DNA of 64,000 nt from Mumia sp. Pv4-285 (GCF_041320275.1 NZ_CP162023.1:1302001-1366000); one strand, 5' to 3'; positions 1 through 9,097 are shown, numbered from the stretch's first letter. A program made the numbers and translations. Notes: generated by a model from the sequence alone, not told the origin.

Positions 1-1
1 C

Positions 2-397
2 GCCCGGGGCTCGACGCTGATGAACATCGTCCAGCAGGTCGCGGCGTCGATCGGCACGGCGGTGTTCTCGGTGGTGCTGACCAACCAGCTCAAGGCGGGG
101 GAGAAGCTCGGCGACCTCCTCCAGCTGCCGCCCGGCACCCCGAGCGAGATCACCGACGCGTCGCTCGCGAACGCGGCCATCGGCTCGCGCACCGTGCCCG
201 AGCTGTTCGACATGCTGTCGGGTGCGGGGCTACTGCAGCGAGGGTTCGCGGAGGCGGCTGACGCGTTCGGCGTGACGTTCGTCCTCGCGACGGTGCTCAT
301 CGCGCTCACGCTGATCCCGGCGGCGTTCCTGCCGCGCAAGAAGATCGAGCGAGAGGTCGAGGAGGGCGCAGCGGCGGCCCCGATCGTCATGCACTGA
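2..397 (+). CDS. MFS drug exporter, DHA2 (EmrB/QacA) type, C-terminal fragment
   Basis: Only the last 131 codons lie in the window; the reading frame is already open at the left edge, so the ATG at 20 is internal. The sequence GSTLMNIVQQVAASIGTAVF resembles the conserved segment found in 14-helix DHA2 proton-driven multidrug exporters. A loop (about residues 25-75 of the fragment) and a last hydrophobic helix (VTFVLATVLIALTLIPAAFL) follow, then a charged cytoplasmic tail. Family assignment rests on this short region; the substrate cannot be inferred. It is followed by a strong hairpin at 417-475. Confidence 0.75.
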   Translation, partial: ARGSTLMNIVQQVAASIGTAVFSVVLTNQLKAGEKLGDLLQLPPGTPSEITDASLANAAIGSRTVPELFDMLSGAGLLQRGFAEAADAFGVTFVLATVLIALTLIPAAFLPRKKIEREVEEGAAAAPIVMH

Positions 398-416
398 GGT
401 TCGACCCGCACCACCC

Positions 417-475
417 ATCGGCGGTGAGTCTGCCGTCACCAGCACCTGTCTGGTGACGGTCGGCTCACCGCCGAT
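417..475. terminator. Long imperfect hairpin after the MFS gene
   Basis: A 12-bp perfect outer stem (417-428 with 464-475), a 5-by-5 internal loop and a 9-bp perfect inner stem (434-442 with 450-458) close a 7-nt loop. It lies 20 bases after the MFS stop and ends 17 bases before the next promoter hexamer. There is no T-run, so termination is inferred from position and stability only. Confidence 0.5.
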
Positions 476-491
476 CTCGTTGCGCGGCCGG

Positions 492-497
492 TAGCCT
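492..497 (+). promoter_or_regulatory. -10-like hexamer of the PHP gene
   Basis: TAGCCT, then six bases, then GTG 504. The spacing predicts a leaderless transcript that begins at the start codon. Confidence 0.6.
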
Positions 498-503
498 GGC
501 GGC

Positions 504-1343
504 GTGCTCATCGACCTCCACACCCACTCCCGCCGCTCCGACGGCACCGACAGCCCGACGGAGCTCGTGGAGAACGCGGCCCGGGCGGGACTCGACGTGG
601 TCGCGCTCACGGACCACGACGCGATGACCGGGTGGGACGAGGCGCAGGTCGCTGCTGACAGGGTCGGCATCACGTTGGTCAAGGGGCTCGAGATCTCCTG
701 CCGGTTCCACCACAAGGGTGTCCACCTTCTCGGCTACGAGCCTGACCCGACGGACGCGGCGCTCCTCGTCGAGCTCGAGCGGGTGCTCGGCGGACGCCAG
801 GACCGGCTCCCTCGTACGATCGCCCGCCTCCAGGACCTCGGCATCGACATCACCGAGGCGGACGTGCTCATGGTGTCCGGCGACGCCGCCGCGACCGGAC
901 GGCCGCACGTCGCGGACGCGCTGATCGCGAAGGGCGTCGTCGTCAACCGCGACGAGGCGTTCGAGCGGTTCCTGATGCCCGGACGCCCGGCGTACGTCGA
1001 CCGGTACGCCGCGGACCTCGAGTCCATGATCCGTCTGCTCGTCGATGCAGGCGGTCGTCCCGTGATCGCCCATCCGTGGACGCGGCAGAGCCGTTCGGTG
1101 CTCACGGTCGAGAACCTCGCGAAGCTCGTCGACGTCGGGCTGGTCGGGCTCGAGGTCGACCACAACGACCACGACGCCGACACCCGGACCCGGCTGCGCG
1201 CCATCGCGCATGAGCTCGACCTCGTGGTCACCGGGTCGAGCGACTACCACGGCACGGGCAAGATCGGGTACGACCTGGGCGTGAACACCACCGCCCCCGA
1301 CCAGGCGGCGCGCCTGCTCGGTGACCGCGTCCCCCTCTTCTGA
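504..1343 (+). CDS. PHP-domain metal-dependent phosphoesterase (YciV/RNase AM-like)
   Basis: 279 residues, the usual size for stand-alone PHP phosphatases. The metal-binding signature is complete: HTH at residues 6-8, TDHD at 36-39, Glu63, His70/His74, GRPH with His135, IAHPW with His190 and SSDYHG with Asp247/His249. Family members remove phosphate from small nucleotides such as 3',5'-bisphosphonucleosides or trim RNA 5' ends; the exact substrate is not visible. The GTG start is supported by the hexamer at 492 and by the first residues MLIDLHTHS, the normal N-terminus of the family. It appears monocistronic. Confidence 0.85.
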   Translation: MLIDLHTHSRRSDGTDSPTELVENAARAGLDVVALTDHDAMTGWDEAQVAADRVGITLVKGLEISCRFHHKGVHLLGYEPDPTDAALLVELERVLGGRQDRLPRTIARLQDLGIDITEADVLMVSGDAAATGRPHVADALIAKGVVVNRDEAFERFLMPGRPAYVDRYAADLESMIRLLVDAGGRPVIAHPWTRQSRSVLTVENLAKLVDVGLVGLEVDHNDHDADTRTRLRAIAHELDLVVTGSSDYHGTGKIGYDLGVNTTAPDQAARLLGDRVPLF

Positions 1344-1445
1344 CCGCGAGCCGGTCTCTCTGCGACCGCGAGCCACTTTCTGCGCGACGGCGAGGCATTC
1401 GCCGCGCCTGTGAGTGAAACCCGCGACCGGGGCCGGGTTGTTACG

Positions 1446-1451
1446 TACGCT
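1446..1451 (+). promoter_or_regulatory. -10-like hexamer of the glycosidase-like gene
   Basis: TACGCT, six bases, then GTG 1458. This favours GTG 1458 over an in-frame start 48 bases upstream at 1410. Confidence 0.6.
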
Positions 1452-1457
1452 TCCGGG

Positions 1458-2366
1458 GTGAGCATCATCGTCGAAACGGCCCTTCCCCGCTTCGAGGGCG
1501 CTGAGGTCGTCGTCGAAGCGCCCGCACCCGGACCCGGCAACTGGACCGGCGCACCATCCGCCCTCTACGCCGACGGAGCGGTCTGGCTCGCCTACCGTGT
1601 CCGGCGGCCGATCACCGCCGGCCGTGGCGTGAGCGTCGTGGTGGCGCGTTCCGACGACGGGGTCCGCTTCGGGACCGTCGCCGAGATCTGGCGCGACGAC
1701 TTCGGTGCGGAGTCCTTCGAGCGTCCAGCCCTCGTGCACCGTGGTGAGGACGGCTGGCGGATCTACCTGAGCTGCGCCACGCCCGGCTCCAAGCACTGGT
1801 GGATCGAGGCCGTCGACGCCGCGACGCCGGAGGGGCTCGCCGCGGGGCGACGTACGCTCGTGCTTCCCGGTGACGACACCGTCGGCGTCAAGGACCCCGT
1901 GGTGCTGCACGACGAGGACGGCTGGCACATGTGGGTCTGCTGCCACCCGCTCGACGTCCCTGGCGCCGAGGACCGGATGACGACGCGCTACGCGACCAGC
2001 GTCGACGGCCTGGCCTGGGTCGACCAGGGAGAGGTGCTGTCACCGACCCCCGGCAGCTGGGACGCTCGTGGCGCGCGGATCACCGCGATCCTGGGCCGAG
2101 ACCCGCTCATCGCCCTGTACGACGGCCGCGCGGACGCCGCGTCGAACTGGTTCGAGCGCACCGGGATCGCACAGGAGCGGAGCATCCCGGGGATCCTCGC
2201 CCCTGTGCGCGACGCTCCGGTGGCGTGGTCGCCCGAGTCCGACGGGGCACTGCGCTACGTGTGTGCCGTCGACCTCCCCGACGGCCGGACGCGCTTCTAC
2301 TTCGAGGCCGCGCGGTCGGACGGGTCGCACGACCTCATGACGTCGGTGACAACCGTCCTGGGGTGA
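1458..2366 (+). CDS. Five-bladed beta-propeller glycosidase-like protein
   Basis: 302 residues. Repeated strand motifs around SFERPALVH (about 85-93), VKDPVVLHDEDGWHMWV (about 136-152) and WDARGARI (about 191-198) fit a GH43/GH32/GH130-type beta-propeller, in which short acidic motifs in successive blades line the active site. No signal peptide is seen, so it should be cytoplasmic. Many such actinobacterial proteins have no known substrate, and I cannot identify all catalytic acids. It is convergent with the sulfotransferase gene; nothing links it to the catabolic island further right. Confidence 0.55.
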   Translation: MSIIVETALPRFEGAEVVVEAPAPGPGNWTGAPSALYADGAVWLAYRVRRPITAGRGVSVVVARSDDGVRFGTVAEIWRDDFGAESFERPALVHRGEDGWRIYLSCATPGSKHWWIEAVDAATPEGLAAGRRTLVLPGDDTVGVKDPVVLHDEDGWHMWVCCHPLDVPGAEDRMTTRYATSVDGLAWVDQGEVLSPTPGSWDARGARITAILGRDPLIALYDGRADAASNWFERTGIAQERSIPGILAPVRDAPVAWSPESDGALRYVCAVDLPDGRTRFYFEAARSDGSHDLMTSVTTVLG

Positions 2367-2394
2367 CTCGCCGTGCGTGCGCGGTGACTCGCGG

Positions 2395-3369
2395 TCAGGG
2401 GGCGCCGGCGACGCGGCTCGCGAAGGAGCCACGGCTCTCCGGCTGACGCCAGTCGTCGAACGACTGCCCCGTCACCTTCTCCAGAAGGTCGATGTCCTCG
2501 AGGTAGTGCTCGATGAGCGCTGTCCGAGCAGTGCCGTCGAGCTTCGGCCGGACCGCGACGCCGCCCCGCTGGAGCACCGAGAGCAGCGGCCGGCTGGCGC
2601 GCCGCCACACGGCCGGGTGGGTCAGTGCACCCGCCCGGGCACCTGCGCGCACCACGCGGGATCCGACGTCACGACGCCAGCCCGGGGCGACGTACGGCTT
2701 CGAGTTGTCGCGCGGGATGGTCGTGACGATGCCGGGCTCGAGCCCGAGGAACACGCACACCCGGTCGAGTGTCTCGGCCGGACGGTCGACCAGCTCGCCG
2801 TAGCGCAGGACCAGGATGTTGGCCGGGTCGGCGTGGCGGTAGAGGTCGTCCAGCTGAGCGCCGTACATGCCGAGGCGGCGGTAGTGCCAGAACGGCGCCC
2901 ACCCCGCAGCCATGCGCTCCTGCTCGCGACCGAACGCGTCGACGAAGTCGCTGACCGGCTCGAGGCCGTCGGACCACAGGTGCATCCAGTTCGAGTACGC
3001 GCGGTCGACGGGATCCCGGATCACCGCGACGAGACGCGCGTCGGGCAGCTCCTCGGTGATCCGCCGCCGGGCGTTGCGGAGGTAGAGGTAGAACGGGGTG
3101 CTCTCGAGCCGCAGCTGGTCGCCTCGGGCGGGGGCGAAGAGCTTCTCGTAGTCCTCGCGGCGCCAGATCCACTCGCGCTGGCTGTGCGCGTCTCCGGGAC
3201 CCCGGTACGCCGGCGGAGGCGCGTCGGCGCACATGAAGTACTTCGGCTCCTTGGGCCGGCTCGAGAAGACCTGCGGATGGACCGCCAGTGCCGCGTGCAG
3301 AGCACTGGTTCCGGCCTTCGGAGCGCCGATGAGGAGCGCGTCCGGACGAGGTGTGGTGAGGTCCCCCAT
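2395..3369 (-). CDS. PAPS-dependent sulfotransferase
   Basis: 324 residues. The N-terminus carries the 5'-phosphosulfate loop GAPKAGTSAL (residues 15-24), and VIRDPVDRAYSNW further on matches the 3'-phosphate loop of sulfotransferases. This fold moves sulfate from PAPS to an alcohol or amine on carbohydrate or lipid acceptors. The aromatic-rich stretch between the loops resembles heparan-sulfate-type bacterial members. The acceptor is unknown. The ATG start fits the hexamer at 3376-3381. Confidence 0.8.
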   Translation of the reverse strand: MGDLTTPRPDALLIGAPKAGTSALHAALAVHPQVFSSRPKEPKYFMCADAPPPAYRGPGDAHSQREWIWRREDYEKLFAPARGDQLRLESTPFYLYLRNARRRITEELPDARLVAVIRDPVDRAYSNWMHLWSDGLEPVSDFVDAFGREQERMAAGWAPFWHYRRLGMYGAQLDDLYRHADPANILVLRYGELVDRPAETLDRVCVFLGLEPGIVTTIPRDNSKPYVAPGWRRDVGSRVVRAGARAGALTHPAVWRRASRPLLSVLQRGGVAVRPKLDGTARTALIEHYLEDIDLLEKVTGQSFDDWRQPESRGSFASRVAGAP

Positions 3370-3375
3370 GGATCG

Positions 3376-3381
3376 ATGCTA
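3376..3381 (-). promoter_or_regulatory. -10-like hexamer of the sulfotransferase gene
   Basis: Minus-strand TAGCAT six bases before the ATG at 3369. Confidence 0.55.
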
Positions 3382-3449
3382 GGAACCGCTGCGGCGAAGG
3401 TCGAGAGTTTAGGTCACGGGGTTCGGGGTACGCCTCGCCGTGAGTCGGG

Positions 3450-4868
3450 TCACTCCGTGGGGGCCCGTCCTGCGGCTCTCTCGTGGGCCCGCTCGGCCAG
3501 CGCCGCGAGCGCTGCCGGGAAGATCTCAGTGGGTGGGGTCACGAGCCCGGCGCCGACCTGACCGGTGCCTGCCACGCGCCCCGCCATCCCTGTGTTGATC
3601 TGCGGCAGGATGCTCGTCCGGCACACGCGGGTGACGTCGATGCCCGTCGGCGTGCCCGCGAACTCGAGCACCGGGATGGTCCAGCGAGGGTTCTCCGCCA
3701 GCGTGATCTCGCCCATGCGCCGCGTCGTCGCGAGCGCGTCCGGCACCGAGCCGCCCACCAGCCTGACGATCGCGGGTGCGGTGGCCATCGCGAACCCGCC
3801 GATGCCTGCGGTCTCGGTGATCGCCGAGTCGCCGATGTCGGGGTTGGCGTCGTCGGGTCCGTACGAGCCGAGGTAGAGGCCGTCGGCGACCTGCGCAGGG
3901 CCGGTGAACCACTGGTCGCCGGTGCCGGAGACCTGGATCCCGAAGTCGGTGCCGTTGCGCGCCATCGCGACGACCATCGTGGAGCCCTCGATGTCGCGGG
4001 CCGCGTCGAGCGCGAGCTTGCAGGCGGGCATGGCGAGGTTGAGGAAGAAGTGGTCGTTGCCGCCGACGAACGCGACGGCGTCCGCGACGTCGCCGGCGCG
4101 TGAGCCCGACCGGATCATCGCCGGCACGAGGTCTCGCAGCAGCATGAGCGTGCCGGCCCGGTTGCGGTTGTGGGCCTCGTCGCCCATCTGGAGCATCTGC
4201 GCGAGGAGTGCGGTGACATCGACGGGGCCGGCCGAGCGGACGGCGCGCTGGAGCACCGGTCCGAGGACGGACGACATCCACCGGAGGCGGGCGAGGACGT
4301 CGTCGGAGTACGCGCCGTAGCGGAGCACCTTGCCGAGGCCCTCGTTGAGCGGGCAGTACGTGCGAGCGCCGGTGGAGGCGTCCTCGAGCACGAAGACCCA
4401 CATCGACGGCGTCACGACACCCGCCATCGGCCCGACGGCGTGATGGTGGTGGCAGGGGTCGAGCGTGTAGCCGGCCCCGGCCCCGGCCCTGAAGAACGCC
4501 GGAGCGTCCTCGGGGTCCGCCACGAGCCCTTCGAGCGCGGCTGCGCCCATCAGGGCGCCGCGCATCGGGCCGGATGCGCGCTCCCAGTCGATCGGTGGGC
4601 CGGCGTGCAGGAAGTCGCCCCGCTGGAGCCCGAGCGCCTCGGACGCCGGAAGGACGTCCACGAGCTGGGCGGTGACGCCGAGGTACGCGGCGACCGCCCT
4701 GGCGTTCGCCTCTGCACGCAGCGGGTCGGCGGCAACGGCGGCGAGGTCGTCGGCGGTGCCTGGCATCGGTGGCTGCCAGTCGACGCGGCGCGCGACGACG
4801 GCCTGCTCGTCGATCGCGTCGGCGAGGAGGCTGGTGCCGACCGTGACGACGGTGGGGGCGGCGGTCAT
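3450..4868 (-). CDS. DUF1116 (YlbE-like) subunit of a carbamoyltransferase-type complex
   Basis: 472 residues, matching E. coli YlbE and its DUF1116 relatives (for example DPCHHHHAVGPMAGV and GTDFGIQVSG). In E. coli, fdrA-ylbE-ylbF lie in the allantoin region, and to my knowledge the three products have been assigned as an oxamate carbamoyltransferase (phosphorolysis of oxalurate to oxamate and carbamoyl phosphate). Here this is the third gene of the same trio. Its ATG overlaps the fdrA stop (ATGA at 4865-4868), which implies coupled translation. Upstream in-frame codons belong to another frame of fdrA. The substrate in this organism is inferred, not shown. Confidence 0.8.
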   Translation of the reverse strand: MTAAPTVVTVGTSLLADAIDEQAVVARRVDWQPPMPGTADDLAAVAADPLRAEANARAVAAYLGVTAQLVDVLPASEALGLQRGDFLHAGPPIDWERASGPMRGALMGAAALEGLVADPEDAPAFFRAGAGAGYTLDPCHHHHAVGPMAGVVTPSMWVFVLEDASTGARTYCPLNEGLGKVLRYGAYSDDVLARLRWMSSVLGPVLQRAVRSAGPVDVTALLAQMLQMGDEAHNRNRAGTLMLLRDLVPAMIRSGSRAGDVADAVAFVGGNDHFFLNLAMPACKLALDAARDIEGSTMVVAMARNGTDFGIQVSGTGDQWFTGPAQVADGLYLGSYGPDDANPDIGDSAITETAGIGGFAMATAPAIVRLVGGSVPDALATTRRMGEITLAENPRWTIPVLEFAGTPTGIDVTRVCRTSILPQINTGMAGRVAGTGQVGAGLVTPPTEIFPAALAALAERAHERAAGRAPTE

Positions 4869-6403
4869 CGGGCTTCTCCTGCCGTCGTTGCGGGCACCGG
4901 AGCGACCAGCGCCACGGCATGCCGGGTCGCCTCGGCGTTGGACGAGAAGACGTACGCCCCGGCCTCGGCGAGCGCCGCGGCCTGGCGTTCGAGGTCCTGC
5001 GGATCGGACCTGGTGCCGACGAGCGTGACGACGACCGGGAGCGTACGACCGTGCTCGGCCGCCGCGGTCGCGCGGGCGTCGGCGATCGCGGGGGCCAGGG
5101 AAGCCGCGGGGTCGGGCTCCGCGCCGTGCCCGAGCACCACGTCGAGCAGCACGACCGCCGTGTCGGCGTCGGCCGCCGTGTGCGCGAGGGCGGCGAGGCG
5201 AAGTGTCGGGTCGATCATGGGGTGGGCACGTCCGACCGTGAGGGCGTCGTCGCCGAAGTCGATCATCACGTGCTCGTCGCCGAGGTCGCCGGCGAGCACG
5301 GAGGCTGCGTCGAGCGCGTCGTCGCCCGTGAGCGGGATGTTGCTCCGGATCGGCCCGAGCTCTTGGGTCGCGACGAGCATGGCCTCGTCGCACAGCGTGC
5401 CGCCGACGAACAGGCCGCGCAGGCGTCCCGGCCCATGGACCGCGTCGGGCACACCCCACCGCCGCCACGTCGGCGTCGGCACGTCGAGCGTCGCGAGCAG
5501 CGCCTCGGTGCCTCCCGTCAGGTCGGTGTCGGCCGACAGCAGCACGAGCTCGACCGGGACCGACAGCGACTCCGCGTACGCGGAGATGGCGTCGGCGACC
5601 TCGGCCGCGGGAGGCTTCGACACGAGGACCACGTGGGTCGTCGCCGGATCGGCGTCGAGCCGGGCCAGCGCCGTACGGGTCGATCGTCCACCGACCGCCG
5701 CCGACAGGTCACGCCCTCCCACGCCGAGCGCCGCGCTGACGCCCACACCGGCCTGGTCCAGCAGCGCCAGGATCTGCTGCGTGCCGGTCCCCGACGCTGC
5801 GACGACACCCACCGGCCCCGGGCGGACGACGTTGGCGAAGCCGAGGCCGACGCCTCCGACGACGGCGGTGCCGCAGTCCGGGCCCATGACGAGCACGTCG
5901 CGCGTCGCCGCAGCCTGCTTGAGCGCGACCTCCTGGTCGAGCGGGACGTTGTCGCTGAACACCATCACGTCGTGGCCGGCCTCGACGGCGTCCATCGCCT
6001 CCACGAAGGCGGACGGGCCGGGCACGGACACCATGACGATCGTCTCCTCGGGTGCGTCGCGCAGCGACGTCGCTGTGGTCCGCGGGGGAGCGACCGCGGT
6101 GTCGCCGGCTGCCCGAGGTGCGCTCGCGGCGGCGAGGGCGGCGTCGACGGCGGCGAGGGCGCCTTCGAGTGAGACCGTCTCGACTGAGGCAGCGTCGAGT
6201 CGCAGAGCGACCACCATGTCGTTGGGAGAGGCGTCGGCCGGCACGTCGAACCCCATCACCGCGAGCGTCTCGAGGTTGAGCGGGGTCGCCATCGCGACCT
6301 GGGCGTCGCGCACGCCCGGCGTCGCCGCGACCTGCTTGCTCACCTGGAGCAGGCTCACCGAGTCGGCGTACACGCCGGACCGGAGGCTTACGTGGTCGGT
6401 CAT
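4865..6403 (-). CDS. fdrA: FdrA-like acyl-CoA-synthetase-fold subunit
   Basis: 512 residues. The FdrA signature is clear: VMGPDCGTAVVGGVGLGF followed by VGVVAASGTGTQQILALL, a succinyl-CoA-synthetase-like nucleotide/CoA fold that recurs in the second half (VVVTLVGTRSDPQDLERQAA). E. coli FdrA is the large subunit of the FdrA/YlbE/YlbF complex. The ATG at 6403 has an AAGGAG ribosome site seven bases upstream, and the protein from there (MTDHVSLRSGVYADSV) matches the family N-terminus. It is the middle gene of the trio. Confident for family, moderate for role. Confidence 0.82.
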   Translation of the reverse strand: MTDHVSLRSGVYADSVSLLQVSKQVAATPGVRDAQVAMATPLNLETLAVMGFDVPADASPNDMVVALRLDAASVETVSLEGALAAVDAALAAASAPRAAGDTAVAPPRTTATSLRDAPEETIVMVSVPGPSAFVEAMDAVEAGHDVMVFSDNVPLDQEVALKQAAATRDVLVMGPDCGTAVVGGVGLGFANVVRPGPVGVVAASGTGTQQILALLDQAGVGVSAALGVGGRDLSAAVGGRSTRTALARLDADPATTHVVLVSKPPAAEVADAISAYAESLSVPVELVLLSADTDLTGGTEALLATLDVPTPTWRRWGVPDAVHGPGRLRGLFVGGTLCDEAMLVATQELGPIRSNIPLTGDDALDAASVLAGDLGDEHVMIDFGDDALTVGRAHPMIDPTLRLAALAHTAADADTAVVLLDVVLGHGAEPDPAASLAPAIADARATAAAEHGRTLPVVVTLVGTRSDPQDLERQAAALAEAGAYVFSSNAEATRHAVALVAPVPATTAGEAR

Positions 6404-6422
6404 GGAGCTCCTTGGATCGAGG

Positions 6423-7223
6423 TCACGCAGCGACCGCCGCACGACGGCGTACGGCGAGGGCGACGCCGAGAGCGAGCCCAGCACCGGAGGTGTGGCCGAC
6501 CTCGAGGAGGGCGGCGAGGCGCGCGTCCGTCCCCGGAGCACCGAGCCCGTCGACGAGCGCCCGCAGCTCCGGCACCGCTTCTCCGCGTGCGGCGTGGCTC
6601 AGCAGCGTCGCGGACACGGTGGTCGTCCGGGTCGGCGCGTCGGACAGGACCCGGTCGACCACCTGACCGGCGTGTAACCCGGCGGCGTACCGCGTGACGA
6701 GCCAGCCGGCGAGGACGTCGTCGCCCAGCGGGGTGAGTCCGGGACCGCGACCGAGCAGGCCGGCGACCGCGCGCGGGTCGTCGTCGCCGAGGCGGTCGTA
6801 CGCCGTCGTGCCCGTGGGCAGGTGAGCGGCGACCGCCACGAGCAGGGAAGCATCAGAGAGGTCGTCGGCGGCGAGGGCTGGTCGGACTGCGACGCGCGCC
6901 TCGACGTAGCGACTCACCCGGAGGGTGCGGCCGTCGACGACGCAGACGCCCTCCCCGAGGACGACGGTGCGGGTCGCGGCCAGGTCGGGCCAGCCCGTGA
7001 GCAGTCCGCACGGGACGGCGACGGCGTCGCGCGCGAGGACGGCGAGGCAGCGGTCGCCGTCGCGGACGTAGACGGCGTGGCGGCTCCGGTGCACGATCTC
7101 GGTCGAACGACGTGGTCCGTGCAGGCGCGCAGCGACCTCAGCGGTGGCTGCGGACGGATGCGCGTCGCGCCGAGGACCGGCGGAACGAGCGGCATCGGTC
7201 CACGATGTGATCGTCGCGACCAT
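6423..7223 (-). CDS. DUF2877 (YlbF-like) subunit, first gene of the fdrA operon
   Basis: 266 residues. The motif GPGLTPLGDDVLAGWL is diagnostic of DUF2877, the family of E. coli YlbF. It probably acts with FdrA and the DUF1116 protein. ATG 7223 is chosen because a TACGCT hexamer sits six bases before it; an upstream in-frame start at 7307 would run through the divergent pucR gene. The two divergent promoter hexamers are only eleven bases apart, so the PucR-type regulator could control both directions from one site. The 3' end lies 19 bases before fdrA. Confidence 0.75.
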   Translation of the reverse strand: MVATITSWTDAARSAGPRRDAHPSAATAEVAARLHGPRRSTEIVHRSRHAVYVRDGDRCLAVLARDAVAVPCGLLTGWPDLAATRTVVLGEGVCVVDGRTLRVSRYVEARVAVRPALAADDLSDASLLVAVAAHLPTGTTAYDRLGDDDPRAVAGLLGRGPGLTPLGDDVLAGWLVTRYAAGLHAGQVVDRVLSDAPTRTTTVSATLLSHAARGEAVPELRALVDGLGAPGTDARLAALLEVGHTSGAGLALGVALAVRRRAAVAA

Positions 7224-7229
7224 GGCGCC

Positions 7230-7252
7230 AGCGTAGGAGCGTTCGCTACGGT
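7230..7252. promoter_or_regulatory. Divergent leaderless promoters for the fdrA operon and pucR
   Basis: Minus-strand TACGCT (7230-7235) serves ATG 7223 and plus-strand TACGGT (7247-7252) serves ATG 7259, each with six-base spacing. The whole divergent control region is about 35 bp, so the transcripts and any regulator must share it. Confidence 0.6.
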
Positions 7253-7258
7253 GAGCCG

Positions 7259-8947
7259 ATGGCGAGACTTGCCAACGATGGATCCGATCCGGACCACAAC
7301 CTGACATCAGCCCCGCACGGGCTGCCGCTCGCGGAGATGATCACGATCGACGCGCTCGTGGGAGCGAAGATGCTCGCGGGCCACATCGGGAGCCAGCGCG
7401 CCGTGACGGGGCTGAACGTCATGGAGGTCCCGGACGTCCTCGCCTGGGTGAAGCCTCACGAGCTGCTCGTGACGACCGGGTTCCCGCTGCTCGACGGTTC
7501 GCGGCGCCTCGACGTCCCCCGGATGGAGGCGCTGGTGCAGGGCCTCTACGACGCGGGTGTGGCAGGATTCGCCATCAAGCTCGGCCGCTACGTCGACGAG
7601 GTCCCGGAGACCGTCCTCACCCTCGCCGACGTGCTGGGATTTCCCATCGTGCAGATCCCGGAGGACGTCGCGTTCGACGACGTCCTCAAGGACGGCTACG
7701 CGGCGCTCAACACGTTCCAGTCCCGCGTCCTCGCGCAGATCGACGCACTCCACGCTGCGCTCACGCTGATCGTGCTGGAGGGCGGCGACCTCGAGCAGAT
7801 CGCCGCCGAGGTGTCCGAGGTGCTCGACGTCGGCGTGCTCATCACGTCCATCGACGGGCGGGAGTGGGCGGGCGCGCTCAGCGACGAGGTCCGGGCCAGC
7901 CTGGAGGTGAGCGAGTTCCTCGACGTCTCGGGGCGCATCCGCGTGGAGAGGATGCGGCGGTCACGGCCGTTCGGAGCGGGGGAGATCCGCGCCCTGCACG
8001 TCGCGGCGTCCGGGACCGAGCTCGCGCGGCTCATCGTCGTCAGCGAGAAGCGGACGCTGCAGGCCACCGACGTCTATGCGCTTGAGCGGGCCGCGACCGT
8101 CGCCGCACTCCTCATCACGCGGCTGCAGGCGGTCGTCGCCGTCGAGGGCAAGTACCGGGGCGACTTCCTCCGCGACGTCCTGACCGACCGCGCGGAGAGC
8201 CCGCAGTACGTCATCGAGCACGCCGAGAGCCTGGGCTGGGACATCGACCGTCCGCTCGTCGTCGTGGTCGCCGAGCTCGACCCTCCCGGCCCCGACGAGC
8301 CGGCGGTCTCCAGCCGGACGCGACGTGGGTACCAGGACCGGTTCGCCGCCGCATGGCGCCAGGTCGTCGAGCGGCGCGGGCGCAGCATCGCCGTGGCCGA
8401 CTTCTCGTCGCAGGTGGTGGCCCTGCTGCCCGTCAGCGCGGACGGGTCGGACGTGGTGGACGTCGTGGAGGAGGCACTCTCCGCCGTCCGCGGTGACTCG
8501 GGCGGTGGCCGCCGGCCGTTCTCGGCGGGGATCAGCCGCGTCGTCGCAGGCGTCGAGATGCTTCCCGACGCGTACGCCCGGGCGCACAAGGCTGTCGACG
8601 TCGGGCGCCGGATGAAAGGCAACAGCTCGACGACCTACTTCGACCGGCTCGGCGTGCGCCGTCTGCTCTCGCAGGTCGAGGAGGCCGAGCTCGGTGTGTT
8701 CGTGACGGAGGTCCTCGGACCGCTCGCCGAGGACACTCCGGCGGCGACCGACCTGCGCGCGACCCTGCAGGTGCTGCTCGACGTGAACCTCAACGTCGCC
8801 GAGGCGGCGCGGACGCAGCACTTCCACTACAACACGATGCGGTACCGGGTGACGAAGCTGGAGAGCATCCTCGGCCCGTTCAGCACCGATCCGCAGATCC
8901 GGCTCGACGTCGCGGTCTCCCTGCAGATCCTCCACATGCGGGAGTGA
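7259..8947 (+). CDS. PucR-family transcriptional regulator
   Basis: 562 residues in PucR layout: N-terminal purine-catabolism domain (about 35-150, with LLVTTGFPLLDG), a central GGDEF-like region (about 300-450) and a C-terminal helix-turn-helix (about 505-550: DVNLNVAEAARTQHFHYNTM, then RYRVTKLESILG). Relatives activate purine, allantoin, GABA or pyrimidine catabolic genes in response to pathway compounds. Its place between the fdrA trio and the permease-hydroxylase operon makes it the likely local regulator. ATG 7337 is an alternative start, but 7259 has the better promoter spacing. Confidence 0.82.
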   Translation: MARLANDGSDPDHNLTSAPHGLPLAEMITIDALVGAKMLAGHIGSQRAVTGLNVMEVPDVLAWVKPHELLVTTGFPLLDGSRRLDVPRMEALVQGLYDAGVAGFAIKLGRYVDEVPETVLTLADVLGFPIVQIPEDVAFDDVLKDGYAALNTFQSRVLAQIDALHAALTLIVLEGGDLEQIAAEVSEVLDVGVLITSIDGREWAGALSDEVRASLEVSEFLDVSGRIRVERMRRSRPFGAGEIRALHVAASGTELARLIVVSEKRTLQATDVYALERAATVAALLITRLQAVVAVEGKYRGDFLRDVLTDRAESPQYVIEHAESLGWDIDRPLVVVVAELDPPGPDEPAVSSRTRRGYQDRFAAAWRQVVERRGRSIAVADFSSQVVALLPVSADGSDVVDVVEEALSAVRGDSGGGRRPFSAGISRVVAGVEMLPDAYARAHKAVDVGRRMKGNSSTTYFDRLGVRRLLSQVEEAELGVFVTEVLGPLAEDTPAATDLRATLQVLLDVNLNVAEAARTQHFHYNTMRYRVTKLESILGPFSTDPQIRLDVAVSLQILHMRE

Positions 8948-8986
8948 GGGCGAGCAAGGGCTGACAGCCCCGTACGAGGTCCGTTG

Positions 8987-9003
8987 GCATGTTCGCACCA
9001 TGC
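8987..9003. promoter_or_regulatory. Inverted repeat upstream of the permease operon
   Basis: GCATG-N7-CATGC lies about 100 bases before the permease start and 21 bases before a TAGGGT hexamer (9024-9029). It is a possible regulator site; which protein binds is unknown. Confidence 0.3.
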
Positions 9004-9097
9004 AGCGGCCTCTCCGCCGCCACTAGGGTCACGTCATTGGACCGGGTGCGCTGCCCGAAACCCCCGGCGGCCGCTCGCACACTCTGAGGAGACCGGG

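Noticed and set aside
465-1946. A long open frame on the minus strand over the PHP and glycosidase-like genes
   Set aside because: It is antisense to two well-supported genes, is rich in Arg, Gly, Asp and Val without motifs, and reflects the open antisense frames expected in high-GC DNA.
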